Shown: in pieces, positions 46,501 to 58,919 of the stretch
Layout of the letters: the number at the start of each line of letters is the position of its first letter
Position numbering within the stretch: the stretch's first letter is position 1
NCBI GenBank assembly: GCA_037447655.1
Contig: JBBHKE010000636.1
Span: 124,001 to 188,000 of the forward strand
Length of the DNA stretch: 64,000 nt
DNA from: Zygnema cylindricum
Lineage: Eukaryota > Streptophyta > Zygnematophyceae > Zygnematales > Zygnemataceae
Direction: 5' to 3'
Made by a program: the position numbers and the translations under genes
Notes under the pieces: model-generated
What the model was told of the DNA's origin: nothing
Databases searched by the model: none
Seen by the model: the letters and a program-made list of their open reading frames with translations, nothing else

Positions 46501-49500
46501 TGTACTTGGGTCGCAATTTACCTTGCGAAAGCCTTCAGAAATGGGCCCATCATGTTCTGAAGCCGTAAGTTCCCGTTCCACCTTCTCTAAACCCTGAGTT
46601 ACTAATTGCATCTCTTCAGCAACAACTTTCAGTTGAACCTGCAAGTAGAAAACCCAAACAGAAATTGAATAAGGTAGTAAAAAAATTACAAATGAATGCG
46701 TAAACTTTGAGTCAGTAAAGGATATACACAAAAAGCCACTTTGCCTGGGCTACACCATGAATAGTAATTAGAGTAAAGAAATTATTAGAGTCAGGTTTAA
46801 ATTAGTCTTGTTTGTTTCGATTCAATACCGGCTGAAGTGGCTTTTCTTAAACCGTTTAAAAAATTAGCATTAAGAAAAGACAATATTATTAATGCTATTT
46901 TGTGGTCGGAGGGGCAAAAAATGCCGCCGACAAATTAGTGTTACTAGCGCTAATAACAATTCACGGTGTACTTTCCACAGCTACGAGATGCAAAAGTAAA
47001 GAAAAACAAAATCACTACCTAACAACAGCATAAATAGCGGATAGAAAAGTTGTGAAAGCAAGCAGTTATCAAAAACTTCAAAAAATTAGAGGGCAGAAAA
47101 AACTGATGTAATGAGCACATTATGAAAAACAGGTAGATTAAAACATAATCTCCTCAGATTGCAACAATTTTTAGGTACTCAACACTGTAAACATCAGGTG
47201 ATGTTCAAATAGAGAGCTGAGGAAAAGAAACGTATCCTTTATCCAACTTCAATTACATACCACCCACCGCTGTCAAATATTAGAGTACATGCAAAACTAG
47301 AATGTATAAAACTAATTCAGTGTAAGGAGACGTGGCGAACTGTTGTCCACTTCCTTAAATACTGTTATCAACACTATTTTGTGATTTTTGACCAAAAAAG
47401 TGCGACCGAATTAGTGATATTAACTCTAATAGCAATCGGCGGTGTAGTGTACGCCTGTTAGTCCCAATCAAACAGCCATGGAAATAAAGGCAAAAATTTG
47501 TTGAAGTTCAATGTCAGCCAATAAACAGACCATGATGCAACTCTTCTCGAAACTCAGCTTATAGCTGGCCATACCACATACTGTGCTTGAGATTTTACCC
47601 AATTCTAGACCCATATAAGATTACCTTGTGAGCCTCTTCCATATGGGGAAGCTCATTGTAGAAATCTGTTAACTCCGGAAGCTTCTCTCCCAGCACCTGC
47701 AATCAAGTAAAACTAAGCAGCCAACATTACGTCTTTCCACTCTTTTTAAGAATAGGTCTGAAATCCTTCAAAACAAAACAAACAAGAAACTTGAGAAAAT
47801 TTACACAGTTGCATTTCACCCATGCCTGTACAACTAGACAGAAAAATATCAGCATAAAAAATAACAGCCCAGCTGGCTGAACAGAGCCACTTACTGAGTG
47901 AGCATTTGCAAACAAGAGCAACAGTGGGTTTAAAACTCTAGGCTGTGTACAACCTAAATGCACAAGTGCGTCTCAAAAACAATTGAAACGAAAAATTGGA
48001 ATAGTTGTCGCAACAAATGTGTAAGCGCATTGCAAGCAAGCATTGTTGCGCTCAAACCATGCCCATGTGATGTCAAAAGATTTACCTTGCAAAGGTAATG
48101 CATAAGAGTCATTTTATTGTTACGAGCTCGTGTGTCCGTCAGCTTGAGCAAACTATCAAGCTTAAAGCCAATAGCAGCACCTGTCAAAGTCCAAATCTCT
48201 CGCAAAAACTAAAAATTAGGATCCCATCAACTGGAAATCAATACAAAGAAATGTCACAGGCATCCATACAGAGCAGCACTAGCAATACTATGAAGCATAA
48301 CACTGGCATCCATATGAAGGTTAGCTTGCCAGGATGAGAATCCTGTAGTAAGCACGTACACCACTGGCAACTGAAAGTGATTATTGCCAACACTAACTCT
48401 TGAAAAATCAGAGGGCGCTTGTGGCCTTACCTCTAGCAGTTCCTTGATTAAGGGCATTCCCTAGGGAAAGAATTGTTTGCATTATGCGTTTGAACTTCAC
48501 AGACTCCCGAACCTGCACATGCCATAGTTTGTTTTGGAGCATTAAGAAATCCCTTTAGGGCTAGGACAAACAGAGTATTCTGGTCTGAAAAAAATTGAAG
48601 GAATTCCGAATAACAAAGTGTGCTCTCAAACAATTTTCACGCGCATTCAGTTTTACAAATATGACTGATGTGACCATAGGCAAAAAACCTGTCAGCTTGT
48701 CTCTCAGCTACGCTGTTTGGCAATCATCAAAAGATAAAGCACTTAATTAAGATTCGAAGCAGGTCCCTTCAAACATTTAGCAAAGAATTCAGAACCTGCA
48801 AATACCCTTTTAAAAACAGTTACAGATTGATCCACACCAGCCTTTATGAAAGAGTTAAGGAATAGTCCACACCTCCTTGCAAGCACCATTCACCGTCACC
48901 AAGCTTTTCTTAAGGTCTGCGACCTGCAAACAAGTGATTGAATCTGTGAATATTTCCATGTAAATGCGTATACAAGACACTGGACGCAAATTAAGCACAA
49001 ATGAGTGAACAAAATCACGTGCAAGGGCAGCAACAATACTTCAAATGAAAACAAAGACAAACTACTACGGAAGGAAAAAAGTTACAAAATTGATCACAAA
49101 ACAGTTACATGTCAAGTATAGTAACCACTAAAGCATCGGTACAGCAAAGCAGCACAAGAAGCTCATGCCTATGACATCAACGATTTCGATTTGCAAGTGA
49201 AAACTTTAGCTAAATCAGACAGAAACATAAGACAGGTGAGAGCTTGCCTTTGCTTCAATTACTGAACGAGACTCATAAAGCTCAAGAGTAGGAGTGGGTC
49301 AAAGGACAGTTGGAACTTTGTCAACCTCAAGGACCTGACTTGAGTGCTCTACAAAAGGGTGTTCAGGCAGATGAAAAAAGAACAGAAAGAAGGAAGCAAA
49401 AAAAGAAGAGTGGGAAGCCAGAAAAGTGCACCTGCTGGTCATAACCCATCTTAAAAGAAAAAATACGCAGTTTTATTTCCATGCGGGGAGCTCGCATCAT

Positions 49501-52500
49501 TTCCAAGAAAAACTGGACAGCCAACACAACATGTCAGAAAATGAGGCCAAATTTAATAAGTAAATTGTAGACAGAAAGGTCAGTTAAACCATCACACTTA
49601 AAAGGAACCAGGAAATGGTCAGTAAGTTTGAGCAAAGAATTTGGAAGATCCAATGGAATCAGACATACATACATACCTGCTCACACTTCCCAAGGGCAGT
49701 CTTATCGCCTGCATACGCCTGAAATTGCCCAAACCCCTCAGCAAAAACGTGAATATCTTTTATAAAAGGGAATCAGATAACGTGTTAAATGGCTTATAAT
49801 CACATCACGCTTAATGACGTAGAAGGTAGCCACGATGAGACACCGAGGACCTAACAATTAACGTCAAGTCTGACCCATGAACAACTTTGGCGTTTCAGAA
49901 ACCAAAAGAACTTAACCAAGAAAGCAACACCTTCTGCTTAAGGCCACCTTAAAAAAAAAAAAAAGAGACTGGCAAGCACTGTATCCATGGAGTAGCTTAT
50001 GCAAGGGACCAACAACTTCCTGAAGGATAATTGAGATCAATTGAAGTGAAGTCAAGAACTGTGTTTCCGTACCTTCAGTGTATCCATTTCTTCTTTTGTT
50101 GGGCAGAACTTCATCAGGTTATCAATTTGATCCGCATCCAGGACTGAAGCATCCAGTGCTAAAACTGCATTCTGGCAATTCACAAAAAAAAAAAAAAAAA
50201 AAAATAGAAAAATGTTTTAGCAGAAAAAGGACAAGGACTTCATTTAGTGAATGTGGTTGGCACTGCAATTTGTAAGAATATTCACGTAACACTGCAAATA
50301 TCACATCAGTAACACAAATGTGTTATGATGCATCTGTCAAAAAAATGATAAACATCCAGGGCTGCATTTCAACACAGTAGAAATCTGATTACTTCCGGGC
50401 TTGAAGTTTGAACAATCCTGAACCACTGACAACCTTTTGTTATTCATCACTATTCGATGACAGGTAATTGTCAAACAATGTCGACATGTGCATTTGCAAC
50501 CAAGGAAGAACCATGCTAGCCAACCCAAACAATTTAGGATTCACCAGTTCTGAAACGCAGAAAAGTACGTCGGACAATCCACTATTGTTAAGCAAGAAGA
50601 ACAAGCTTTTGTGCCATATTCAACAATGCACGACCGTTTTTATTGCACATATTCAAATAACCAAATTAAAAAGAAGCGAGCGAATCCAATACCATCAAAA
50701 GAGCAATTCTCTACAAAAAAGACTCGACAAATAATTCAAATATCCATATAAATGCCAGATAAAGATAACATTTAACCTGAGGTAACCACCCTCCAGGTAA
50801 ATCTTCCTCCAACTGACGATGCACAAAGGCAGTAGTTCTGCTGTAAAAGGAGTAAGTTGTCGTATAGCTTAAGAGCCTTCTTGTCTCTAATCGTTACTAC
50901 GTAAGACACTCCAAAAACTGATCAATCCAGTAAAACCTTGAAATGAAAACCTATCAGACAAGCAACTTCAACAGATAATCAGAATCCACAAATAAATATC
51001 CCCAACTCACCACCACTTCAGGCAGCGCCATCTTGATCTTGGTAAGCATAATCTCACAATTATTAGCTCTCCTCAAATCAACCTGTCCACCAAATGCATT
51101 ATATTTGTTAGCAAAGGTAAGAGGCATTTGAGAAAAAAATTAAACAACCATCCATTTTACAACATACTTTAAGACATTTTAAAACATGAGCTGCAATTAT
51201 ATCCCACACAGGGCCCTCAAAAAGTGTGGCCCACTATATTTCTATACATCGTTTCACACCATAAAGCTCCTGCAAGACTTCAGGCTCTACAGATCTTTCC
51301 CAAGTAATCAGACGGGCTCAGAAACAAACATGGACCAAAATACACACCTAGACTTATAGATCAAATGCAAAACAGTGAACAAACTATATTTCATCTCTCT
51401 GACAGAGGTAAAATTACTAACCAGCTGCACTTTGTCAGACTTTCCTCCAAGAGATAATCGTTTTTTCTCTTTCACATCTGCTTCATTTGCAGGTGCAGCC
51501 GTAGAAAAGAGGTCCTCCAGCTCAGACATGTCAAATGAAGGCATTCTGCAGACAAATATAATTCCCAATGACTTCCTGCAAAAGGAGTATTTAATTGACT
51601 CTACATCGTCTCCCTGAAACCCTTCATCCAAGAGCTTCTCCCACAGATGTTCTTCCCCACCTCCAATAAATGATCTCGGATTTCATGACGTTGTGTGACA
51701 GAGCTACCAAACATCAGTAAATTCCAAGAACAACAAATGTTTCCACAAAAAAAATCAACATAAAGACCTGGATGATGTTTTTGCAGGTGTTATTGAGCGG
51801 TTTAATAGTTTTTGTAAAAATAGCAAGGTGCCCAAAAACGAGCATTGTTTTCAGTGAATTCCTGCAGTAAAAATTAGTGTAAACTACCGACGACACCTCG
51901 CGGTCATGAATGTTGATTCAACTCCAAGGGCTCAAAATAACAGAAATGACAGCAAGCAGTCCTGTTATCAACCTCTTCAGGCTGTCAACCATGACCATTC
52001 ACTTCAAGCACTATAGCTTTTTGCAAGATCTGTCTGTCTTTCATTTTATAAAACTGACTAAATCAGGTGTATGGTAGCAACAAAATGCTGATATGTGCTG
52101 ATCCATAACCATGCCTCAATTTAACTCCAGCTGGTTCACCCAAATGGAGTATTCCACAGGATGGAAATAATGGCAAATGAGCAAATGGGCAAATGGGGAA
52201 ATGGATTACCTGACTTCTTGTTGCTCTTTCTGTGCCTCAGACCACAGGCTTCCCTCCATTGGTCGACTGATTTTTCCCCAATACAAAGATTTCATCTGTG
52301 GTTTTTTCGCGGGAACTTGAGTAGGAGGTCCGCCAGAAACTGCTCCTCCCTTTGGAGCTGGAGGTGGAGGACCCCTCCCAGGAGGTGGAGGAGGAGCTTT
52401 AAGTCCAGCCGGAAGTTTGCCTGGAGGAGGAGGAGGAGGAGGTCCACCTCTGAGACCAGCAGGCAAGCCAGGAGGAGGAGGAGGAGGAGGAGGCCCTCCA

Positions 52501-55500
52501 GCCCTTATTCCCGCAGGAAGACCAGGGGGAGGAGGAGGGGGAGGAGGTCCTCCAGCTCTTATTCCAGCAGGAAGGCCAGGGGGAGGAGGAGGAGGAGGAG
52601 GCCCTCCGACTCTTATTCCAGCAGGAAGGCCAGGTGGAGGTGGAGGAGGAGGAGGTCCAGCACCTCTAATCCCAACGGGAAGACCAGGAGGTGGAGGAGG
52701 AGGAGGAGGAGGAGGTGGAGGGCGTGCTCCTCCGTAACCCACTGGAAGACTAGGTGGAGGCGGAGGAGGAGGAGGAGGAGCTGCACCTCCATAACCACAG
52801 AGCTGAGGAGGGGAGGAGGGGCGGCCTCCATAACCACTGGAAGACTAGGTGGAGGCGGAGGAGGAGGAGGAGGAGCTGCACTCCATAACCCAAGAGACTC
52901 GGAGAGGGGGGAGGGAGGAGGGCCTCTGGACTGGAAGACAGGTGGAGAGCGAGGAGGAAGGAGAACCTGGTAGACAGGAGGGGGAGGGAGGAAGGCGACC
53001 ATCCACTGGAAGGGAGGAGGAATGGACAGGGAGGGGAGGGACCCACTGGAGACTAGGTGGAGGGAGGAGGAGGAGGAGGAGCTGCACCTCCATAACCCAC
53101 AGGTAAACTAGGAGGAGGAGGAGGAGGAGGGGGGCGTGCTCCACCATAACCCACTGGAAGACTAGGTGGAGGCGGAGGAGGAGGAGGAGGAGGTGCACCT
53201 CCATAACCAACAGGTAGACTAGGAGGGGGAGGAGGAGGAGGTGGTGGAGAGCGTGCTCCTCCATATCCCACAGGAAGACTAGGTGGGGGAGGAGGAGGAG
53301 GAGGTGGAGGTGCGCCTCCATAACCCACAGGTAGACTAGGAGGGGGAGGAGGAGGAGGAGGGTGTTCTTCTCCTTTGCCCACAGGAAGACTAGGTGGAGG
53401 CGGGACAGGAGGGTGAGGAGAATGTAGAGAAGTAGAACTTGGATACTCTGTATGTTCCTCTATAGGAAATACGTCAATAGACGGTTCCGTGGATTGAACG
53501 ACGCGGCCATCAAATGAAGGAGAACTTTCCGAAAATGAATGCCCATCACGTTTTCCCCCATTTGCTGCCACAGGAACTGGACCACACTCTTGTGAATGGA
53601 GAGAATGAGAATTGTTAGGATGAGAACCGTTCGACATCTGAGGCTCCGAATATTGAAACCCAAATTGCGGAGCCGTAACTGAAGAAGATGGGACAGACGA
53701 CGAGACAACTGTATGACATGTGGGACTTTCTGAATCCTGATTATTTGCTTTACTAACATCCAACATACATGAAGAGCTGGAAGACACGGCTTCAACATCA
53801 GATGATTCAGAACCTTCATGTGTTTGAGATATATTGTGAGGTACTTGACCATTTTCCCCTCCTCTTCCATGCTGAGTTGCCTTTCTATAAGTTTTTGTTT
53901 TTTGCGTAGCTTTTTCTTGTGGAGAAGAATGGCTTCTACTGCTGGGAGACAGACCATCGAGGGTGAATCCCTCCAATCCCTCCATTATGGACCCTTCAGA
54001 AAATTGTTGAGACCGCAAAGAAGCCTCATCATCCAGTGCAAATGAATCTCGACTAGTCAAGTCATTTCTTTTCATCGACGGAGAAGGGGACGTGTTCCTG
54101 CTGCGAGAAGGAGAGAATCTTCTCCTCCTCCCACGAGCGCCCAGAGAATCGTCAAATAACAAAGCGCCAGAAACACCATTAGAAGCAGACCGCACCATTT
54201 TCTGTACTGGGGACATGCTGTACACACTTGGAGTCCTTGAACCAGCATAAGAAAACCTAGGGGAATCTTCCTCCGGAGAAGACAACTCGGATTCATCATC
54301 CTCGTCATAGTGACTTGACTCACCGTCGCCATAAGCAGATGTACTTTGCATAGACGCGGACTGATTATGGTTTACGACTCGCCCATTTGAATGATCCCTA
54401 TAGCCATGGATATCCCAAGAATCACGTGTCCGTCGAGACGTTGTAGTTGGCAAACCTTCAGATTCTGCTAAAATTTTCCGAATCTTGTCTATTTCATCAA
54501 GATTAAACAACTCCTGTAATTTAGCAACCGCGTCTGTTGGGAGGGTGCCCTTCTCCTCCCCATTCATGAATGCAGGAAAAGTCAATGTTGGTGTCATAGG
54601 TGCCATCGTTGGTGTACTAGGAGCTGGCGAGGCCGGTATACTTAAAACAGTGTCCATGTCGGCCAACAGCACCTAAAAACAGGCAACATTAACAATCTTA
54701 TCTCCAGCAAAAGGCTGAAACTATGAGCTTTTGCTTTTGACGTAAAACAATGTCCAAATCAGCGAACAGCATCTAGAAACAGGCAACACTAGGAATGTTA
54801 TCTCCAGCAAAAGATTGAAACTAGTAGCTAAAGTTTTGCGTTTAGACTTAAAACAGTGTCCATATCAGCCAAGGCCACCTAAAAACAGGTAACATTAAAA
54901 ATGCTGTCTCCAGCAAAAGACTGAAATTACCAGCTAAATAGGGCTTAAAAAGTGTATATATCAGCCAACATCTCCTAAAAACAGGCAGAGCTACAAAAGT
55001 TACCGCCAGCAAAAGGCTGAAAATATCGGTTGAAAAACACTTTGGACTTAAAAACAGTGTCTATATCAGCCAATACACCTAAAAACAGGTGACATTGCAA
55101 ATATTACTTCCAGCAAAAGGCTGAATCTATTAGCTAAAAATCTGTGTTTGGACTTCATATGTGCCCATATCAGCCAAGAGTTATCTCCAGCAAAGAGCTG
55201 AAACTATCAGCTAAAAGCCTGCCTCTCAAGCCCAAAAGTGAACTCAAATGCAAATGCAATGGTCACTATGATCTCACCTCAGCCTTGAAATCTTTGGTAA
55301 AGCGTTCCTTAGCATTCCAAATGATGTCAATTTCATCACGATTCAATATCATCATGTTGGACCGCACGAACCCAGTGTTAAACATGACTCTAAACATCAT
55401 TTCTTCGCGGTTGCTATCAGGCTCCACATGAGTACACTCGATCACCACATCTCCTTGGACGGCACACTGAATATCTATTTTCACGACTTGACAGTCAACC

Positions 55501-57017
55501 TGATGGCAACAACGTAGAACAGAAGGACCATCAAATTACAGTAATAGCATTGCGTCACAAAATAATGAGGAAAATGGTACTACTGGCCACGAAAGCTTAG
55601 TGAGCACAAAATTCGAATCATGACCAAAAAAACACTATTACCCGTGGCCAAAAAGACAGCTTTTCAACAACTGTAGATTTCCGCCTGCTTAACCAAGCTA
55701 ATCATGTTAAACTTCCAATTTCTCATATGTCTATCTTCAAAAAGTACCTCTCATGTCGTAACTCTAGTAGGAAGGGCCTAGCAAAGCCAACCAAGTGAAA
55801 TCTTACACAAAAATAAATCACTGAGGTGACAGGGTCGCACCTGCGAATAATGGCGTATGTTTTTGTTCTTCTTTCCCATGGAAAACAATAAGGCCGACTC
55901 TCGAGATTCTTGATTTCTCGGATCTCTGCCGTAAACTTTAACTGCCGGCCTGCAACCTCCAGAACTTTCAAAACTCGGAACCGTTCGCATCATTAAGCAA
56001 TCGAGTGTCAAAGCGCGTTCATCAGGTGGCCATTCAGGCATACTACATCGCCTCGTAACATACTGTAGATATCGTAACTGTGAAGGAATCGGAGTGAGAG
56101 GAGAAAGCAACTGCAACAAGTTTTTTGGCGCCTCCTTGAGGATCTGAAGGAGAGTTCTCTCCTCACCAGTCTGCTCTTTCCGATACAGCAAAAAGGCAGA
56201 AATCATGAAGGCTAGCAAAGGCCAACCTCCTCTCTCACAGTGTAACAAGACCACATTCTTTCCCTCGTCCATGTGGAGCCAGCTCTCTGCTGATTTCATG
56301 AAGTGGTGAATCATCTCCATGGATATTATGGGGCAGCCTTCAAAATGACGAGGGTAGTCCATGACAGTAATGTCATAATGTGACAGCATCTCTGTGAGTA
56401 CACTCTTCCTCTCACCATCTCTAAAATTGAAAACTAAGAATGAAGACTCCGGAAATTGTTCATGAAGCTGAGAGGCAACCTGGCGCATGTACATTTTGTA
56501 AGTCTCCTCATCCACCGCATCCGTGGAAAAACAGGAATCAAAGGCTGCACCAAAGAAAGATATTCTTGCTCAATTGATGTTTGAAAACATCAAGCATTTA
56601 TGTTTTAAACACTTTCTTTGCATAACATACTTGCCGAATAAAATAAACTTGAAACAAAAAAAACAGCTTGCAAAAAGCAAGAACAGTCTATCATGTTTGT
56701 TGAATTTCTGGTCGTCTGTTCCATAGAAGAGGCATTAGACTTCCAGTAGAGAAGGACACAACACTAAAATTGACTGGATTACACAGGAGAAAGGAGAGAC
56801 ATTTCCAATAAATTGACAGGATTAAACAGGACAAAGGAGAGACACTTCCAATAAATTGGCAGGATTAAACAGGACAAAAGAGAGACAGTTCCAGTAAAGA
56901 TAAAGCACTAAAATTGACAGGATTAAAGAAAAGAGAGACAGCACCATATGCTCGGTCGGCAATTTGCAGTAAGCCATCAGGAGGCTTTGCAACAAACCAC
57001 TTCCGCCAGAGTGACAT
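43506..57017 (-). CDS. Class II formin with PTEN-like domain (reading frame damaged in FH1)
   Basis: Exons, in phase: 56945-57017 (MSLWRKWFVAKPPDGLLQIA), 55841-56544, 55278-55499, 52210-54672, 51422-51545, 51011-51082, 50073-50171, 49677-49718, 49432-49512, 48873-48923, 48431-48512, 48086-48180, 47625-47696, 46522-46638, 46050-46118, 44632-44698 and 43506-44365. Order: pseudo-PTEN with VVLLHCERGGWP; C2-like IDIQCAVQGDVVIEC; about 450 Ser-rich residues; FH1; FH2 from LYWGKISRP through DLRRANNCEIML, ILSLGNALNQGTARG and LDSLLKLTDTRARNNK; and a 285-residue basic tail. FH2 domains nucleate and cap actin filaments, and FH1 recruits profilin-actin. In moss class II formins the PTEN-like part binds phosphoinositides. 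The P-loop lacks the catalytic Arg, so phosphatase activity is unlikely. The frame breaks between 53060 and 52743. Confidence 0.9.
45202..45709. mobile_element. TA-MITE, 508 bp, in a formin intron
   Basis: Ends CACGTGAATTGCTTATAGTG and CACTAAAGGCAATTCACGGTG, each next to TA. It sits in the intron between formin exons 46050-46118 and 44632-44698. Confidence 0.65.
46753..46968. mobile_element. TA-MITE, 216 bp, in a formin intron
   Basis: Ends CACCATGAATAGTAATTAGAG and CTAGCGCTAATAACAATTCACGGTG (last 21 bases inverted match), flanked by TA. It lies in the intron between exons 47625-47696 and 46522-46638. Confidence 0.78.
47310..47444. mobile_element. TA-MITE, one arm, in a formin intron
   Basis: The right end CTAATAGCAATCGGCGGTG next to TA, preceded by TTTTTGACCAAAAAAGTGCGACCG and AAGGAGACGTGGCGA. 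It is the same subfamily as the arm at 30028. The opposite end is absent, and it shares the intron with the 216-bp element. Confidence 0.65.
52400..53400 (-). repeat. FH1 coding minisatellite (polyproline repeats)
   Basis: Two unit types are arrayed in formin exon 4. One, of about 57-60 bases, encodes SLPVGYGGA plus 8-10 prolines, about 12 units from 53400 to 52740. The other encodes GLPAGIRAGG plus 7-8 prolines, five to six units from 52700 to 52400. Units between about 52790 and 53060 have lost single bases and read in different frames. The purine-rich plus strand gives long spurious Gly- and Arg-rich frames. Confidence 0.9.
54650..55240 (-). repeat. Intronic tandem repeat copying a 3' splice site
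   Basis: About six imperfect copies, 77-106 bases apart, each with TCTCCAGCAAAAGGCTGAAA and a copy of the exon-start sequence (plus-strand sense: GTGTCCATATCAGCCAA, then ACCTAAAAACAGG). The first copy is the true 3' splice site and first codons of formin exon 52210-54672. The others lie upstream in the intron. Confidence 0.85.
56780..56935. repeat. About 43-bp tandem repeat in formin intron 1
   Basis: Three to four units with GAGACANTTCCAATAAATTG and CAGGATTAAACAGGACAAA, starting near 56795, 56838 and 56882, within the intron after the first coding exon. Confidence 0.8.
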
Positions 57018-57658
57018 ACTGGCTATTTTACAGCTTGTATTTTACAGAAATGTTATTATGATGCTCGAATAAGCAGGCTCCAAGGAGTAGAAGCTGAAGC
57101 AGCTCTACAGCAATCGATGGCTGCCATACTGTTAAATACTGTTAGACTATATCGCTGCAAAGCCAGGTCAATGTATGTCACAAGCCCTAAATCTGACAAC
57201 GTGATAGATAAACAATCCTCAAATGTAGAACGGATCAGCTCCTCTCTCTCCACAACCTGTTACCGGAATCTAGATTCAGTTCTTTCGACGAATAAATTAG
57301 GGCATGTGAAGGGCTCCATTATGTCTGCTTAGGAAAATGCATGTGTTTTCATATGGAATTTTGTTTATTTATATTTATGATTGAATACCTTCCTTTTAAA
57401 GTAGCAAATCTTAGACTACAGTTGTGCAGTACGATCAATAAAAATAAACTAAAAGAGGAGATAACATGCTGAAGAAATCAGTGTGCTATGGGAAGGCATG
57501 GAATATGAATAAGCGCGGTTACTGTACGGTACTGAGTATGGAATGCTGGAAAGTGGAAAGTGGAAACCATCAATCGAATTCTGAGTGATATATACTCCAT
57601 GCCTTGCATTAGTATCATCAATGCATCATGTAGGTGGAACATTACCAAAAGTACAGTA
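57018..57658. other. Formin 5' flank
   Basis: This should hold the promoter and 5' leader of the minus-strand formin gene. I see no diagnostic core element. The 65-codon minus-strand frame at 57056-57253 is not recognised. Confidence 0.45.
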
Positions 57659-57869
57659 CTCCGTGAATCGTATAAGAGTCAATAATTTTTTGCCACTCTA
57701 ATCAGATTTTATCGTGCACACTAGTCTGGTTTCCGTTTGGAAACCGCCAATAGAAAGGTGAGTTTTTTGATTCTACATCGCATCCGTCAGATCAATAATT
57801 AGACAAGTGTACACGAAAGAAGACGTTTTAAGAGACTATACGAACATTAACGGTAACGGTGATTCACGG
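57659..57869. mobile_element. TA-MITE, 211 bp
   Basis: Ends CTCCGTGAATCGTATAAGAG and AACGGTGATTCACGG between TA dinucleotides, about 640 bases upstream of the formin start codon. The interior resembles the next element (GTTTGGAAACCGCCAATAGAAAGGTGAG). Confidence 0.65.
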
Positions 57870-57910
57870 TACATTACACTTTGAGTGGTTAAAAAAGTAC
57901 ATAGATAGTA

Positions 57911-58123
57911 CACCGTGTATCGCTATTAGTGTTGATATTTTTTCGCCTCTTAAAACATCTTTTCTCCGTACACACCTGTCCGATTTTGAATTCGATACCG
58001 CCAATCGGAAGATGAGAATCTTACCTTTCAATCGCACCGTCAGATCCATAATCCGACATGCGTATACGGAGAAAAGACGTTTGATTGACAAAAAAACATT
58101 AACCCTAATAACGATTCACGGTG
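57911..58123. mobile_element. TA-MITE, 213 bp
   Basis: Ends CACCGTGTATCGCTATTAGTG and CCTAATAACGATTCACGGTG between TA dinucleotides. Internal arms CTTTTCTCCGTACACACC and GTATACGGAGAAAAGACG are also inverted. It is related in reverse orientation to 59454-59677. Confidence 0.82.
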
Positions 58124-58187
58124 TACTGAACTGTACAGAATCCCATGTGAAGACAAACAATTTGCAAATTACATATACTTTACAGTA

Positions 58188-58393
58188 CACCTTGAATCGT
58201 GATTAGTATTAGTGTAAAGAAAAAATTAGCGTCATTCATTCTAATTTAGTGCCAGGGGACGTGGCAGATTATGGTCCACGTCCTTAAATAGTGTGATTTA
58301 TTATATTTAAGGTATCAATGTCAAAATTTTGGGGTTTTGATATAGCGTGGGGTGCCGATATAGCGTACATAAGACTAATAACGATTCACGGTG
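58188..58393. mobile_element. TA-MITE, 206 bp
   Basis: Ends CACCTTGAATCGTGATTAGT and ACTAATAACGATTCACGGTG between TA dinucleotides. It is the reverse complement of the element disrupted at 6746-6933, which shows that the family is dispersed. Confidence 0.85.
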
Positions 58394-58455
58394 TACTGTA
58401 TTATACAGAATCCCATGTGAAGACAAACAATTTGAAAATTATGTATACTTTAAGA
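58393..58455. repeat. 58-bp direct repeat flanking the 206-bp MITE
   Basis: TACAGAATCCCATGTGAAGACAAACAATTTG with its flanks occurs at 58123-58182 and again at 58393-58455, on either side of the 58188-58393 element. This is far longer than a TA target duplication. Confidence 0.85.
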
Positions 58456-58624
58456 CATATTCTATTATTTTTGAATTGTTGCATACAAAAAATCGTATCG
58501 CGATTTTCGGCCCCGACTACAAACCAAGGAGCCGGTTTTCGCTCGGTATGGACAATGGAGGTTTGTATGTATTTTCTTCTCACCAATGCATCAACTAAGC
58601 GATGATATAAAGTCGATATTCTTT

Positions 58625-58890
58625 TTTTTCTCCTACTCTCCCCTCTCCCCTCTCCCTCTCCCCTCTCGTCTCTCCCCTCCCATTCGCCCTTCTCACCTCG
58701 CCCCTCTCCCCTCAGCCCTCTTCCCTCGCCCCTCTCACTCGTCTTTCCCTCCCACTCTCACTCCACTTCCACCCTTCCCAGGGGAGGGAGGGGGGGAGGG
58801 GACAGAGGGGAGAGAGAGGGAAGAGACAGGGAGGGGAGAGGGAGGGGAAAGAGAGGGGCTAGGGAGGGGGGAAGAGAGAGAGAGAGAATC
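58625..58890. repeat. Large CT/GA inverted repeat
   Basis: About 155 bases of C/T-rich sequence (CTCCCCTCTCCC units) run into CCCAGGGGAGGG at about 58778 and then about 105 bases of G/A-rich sequence. The two arms are imperfectly complementary and could fold into a long hairpin. Confidence 0.8.
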
Positions 58891-58919
58891 AGAGAGCTTC
58901 ACACAAAATATAATACTCT

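Noticed and set aside
52161-52973. 270-codon Arg/Ser-rich and Gly-rich plus-strand frames
   Set aside because: Antisense of the formin FH1 polyproline repeats.
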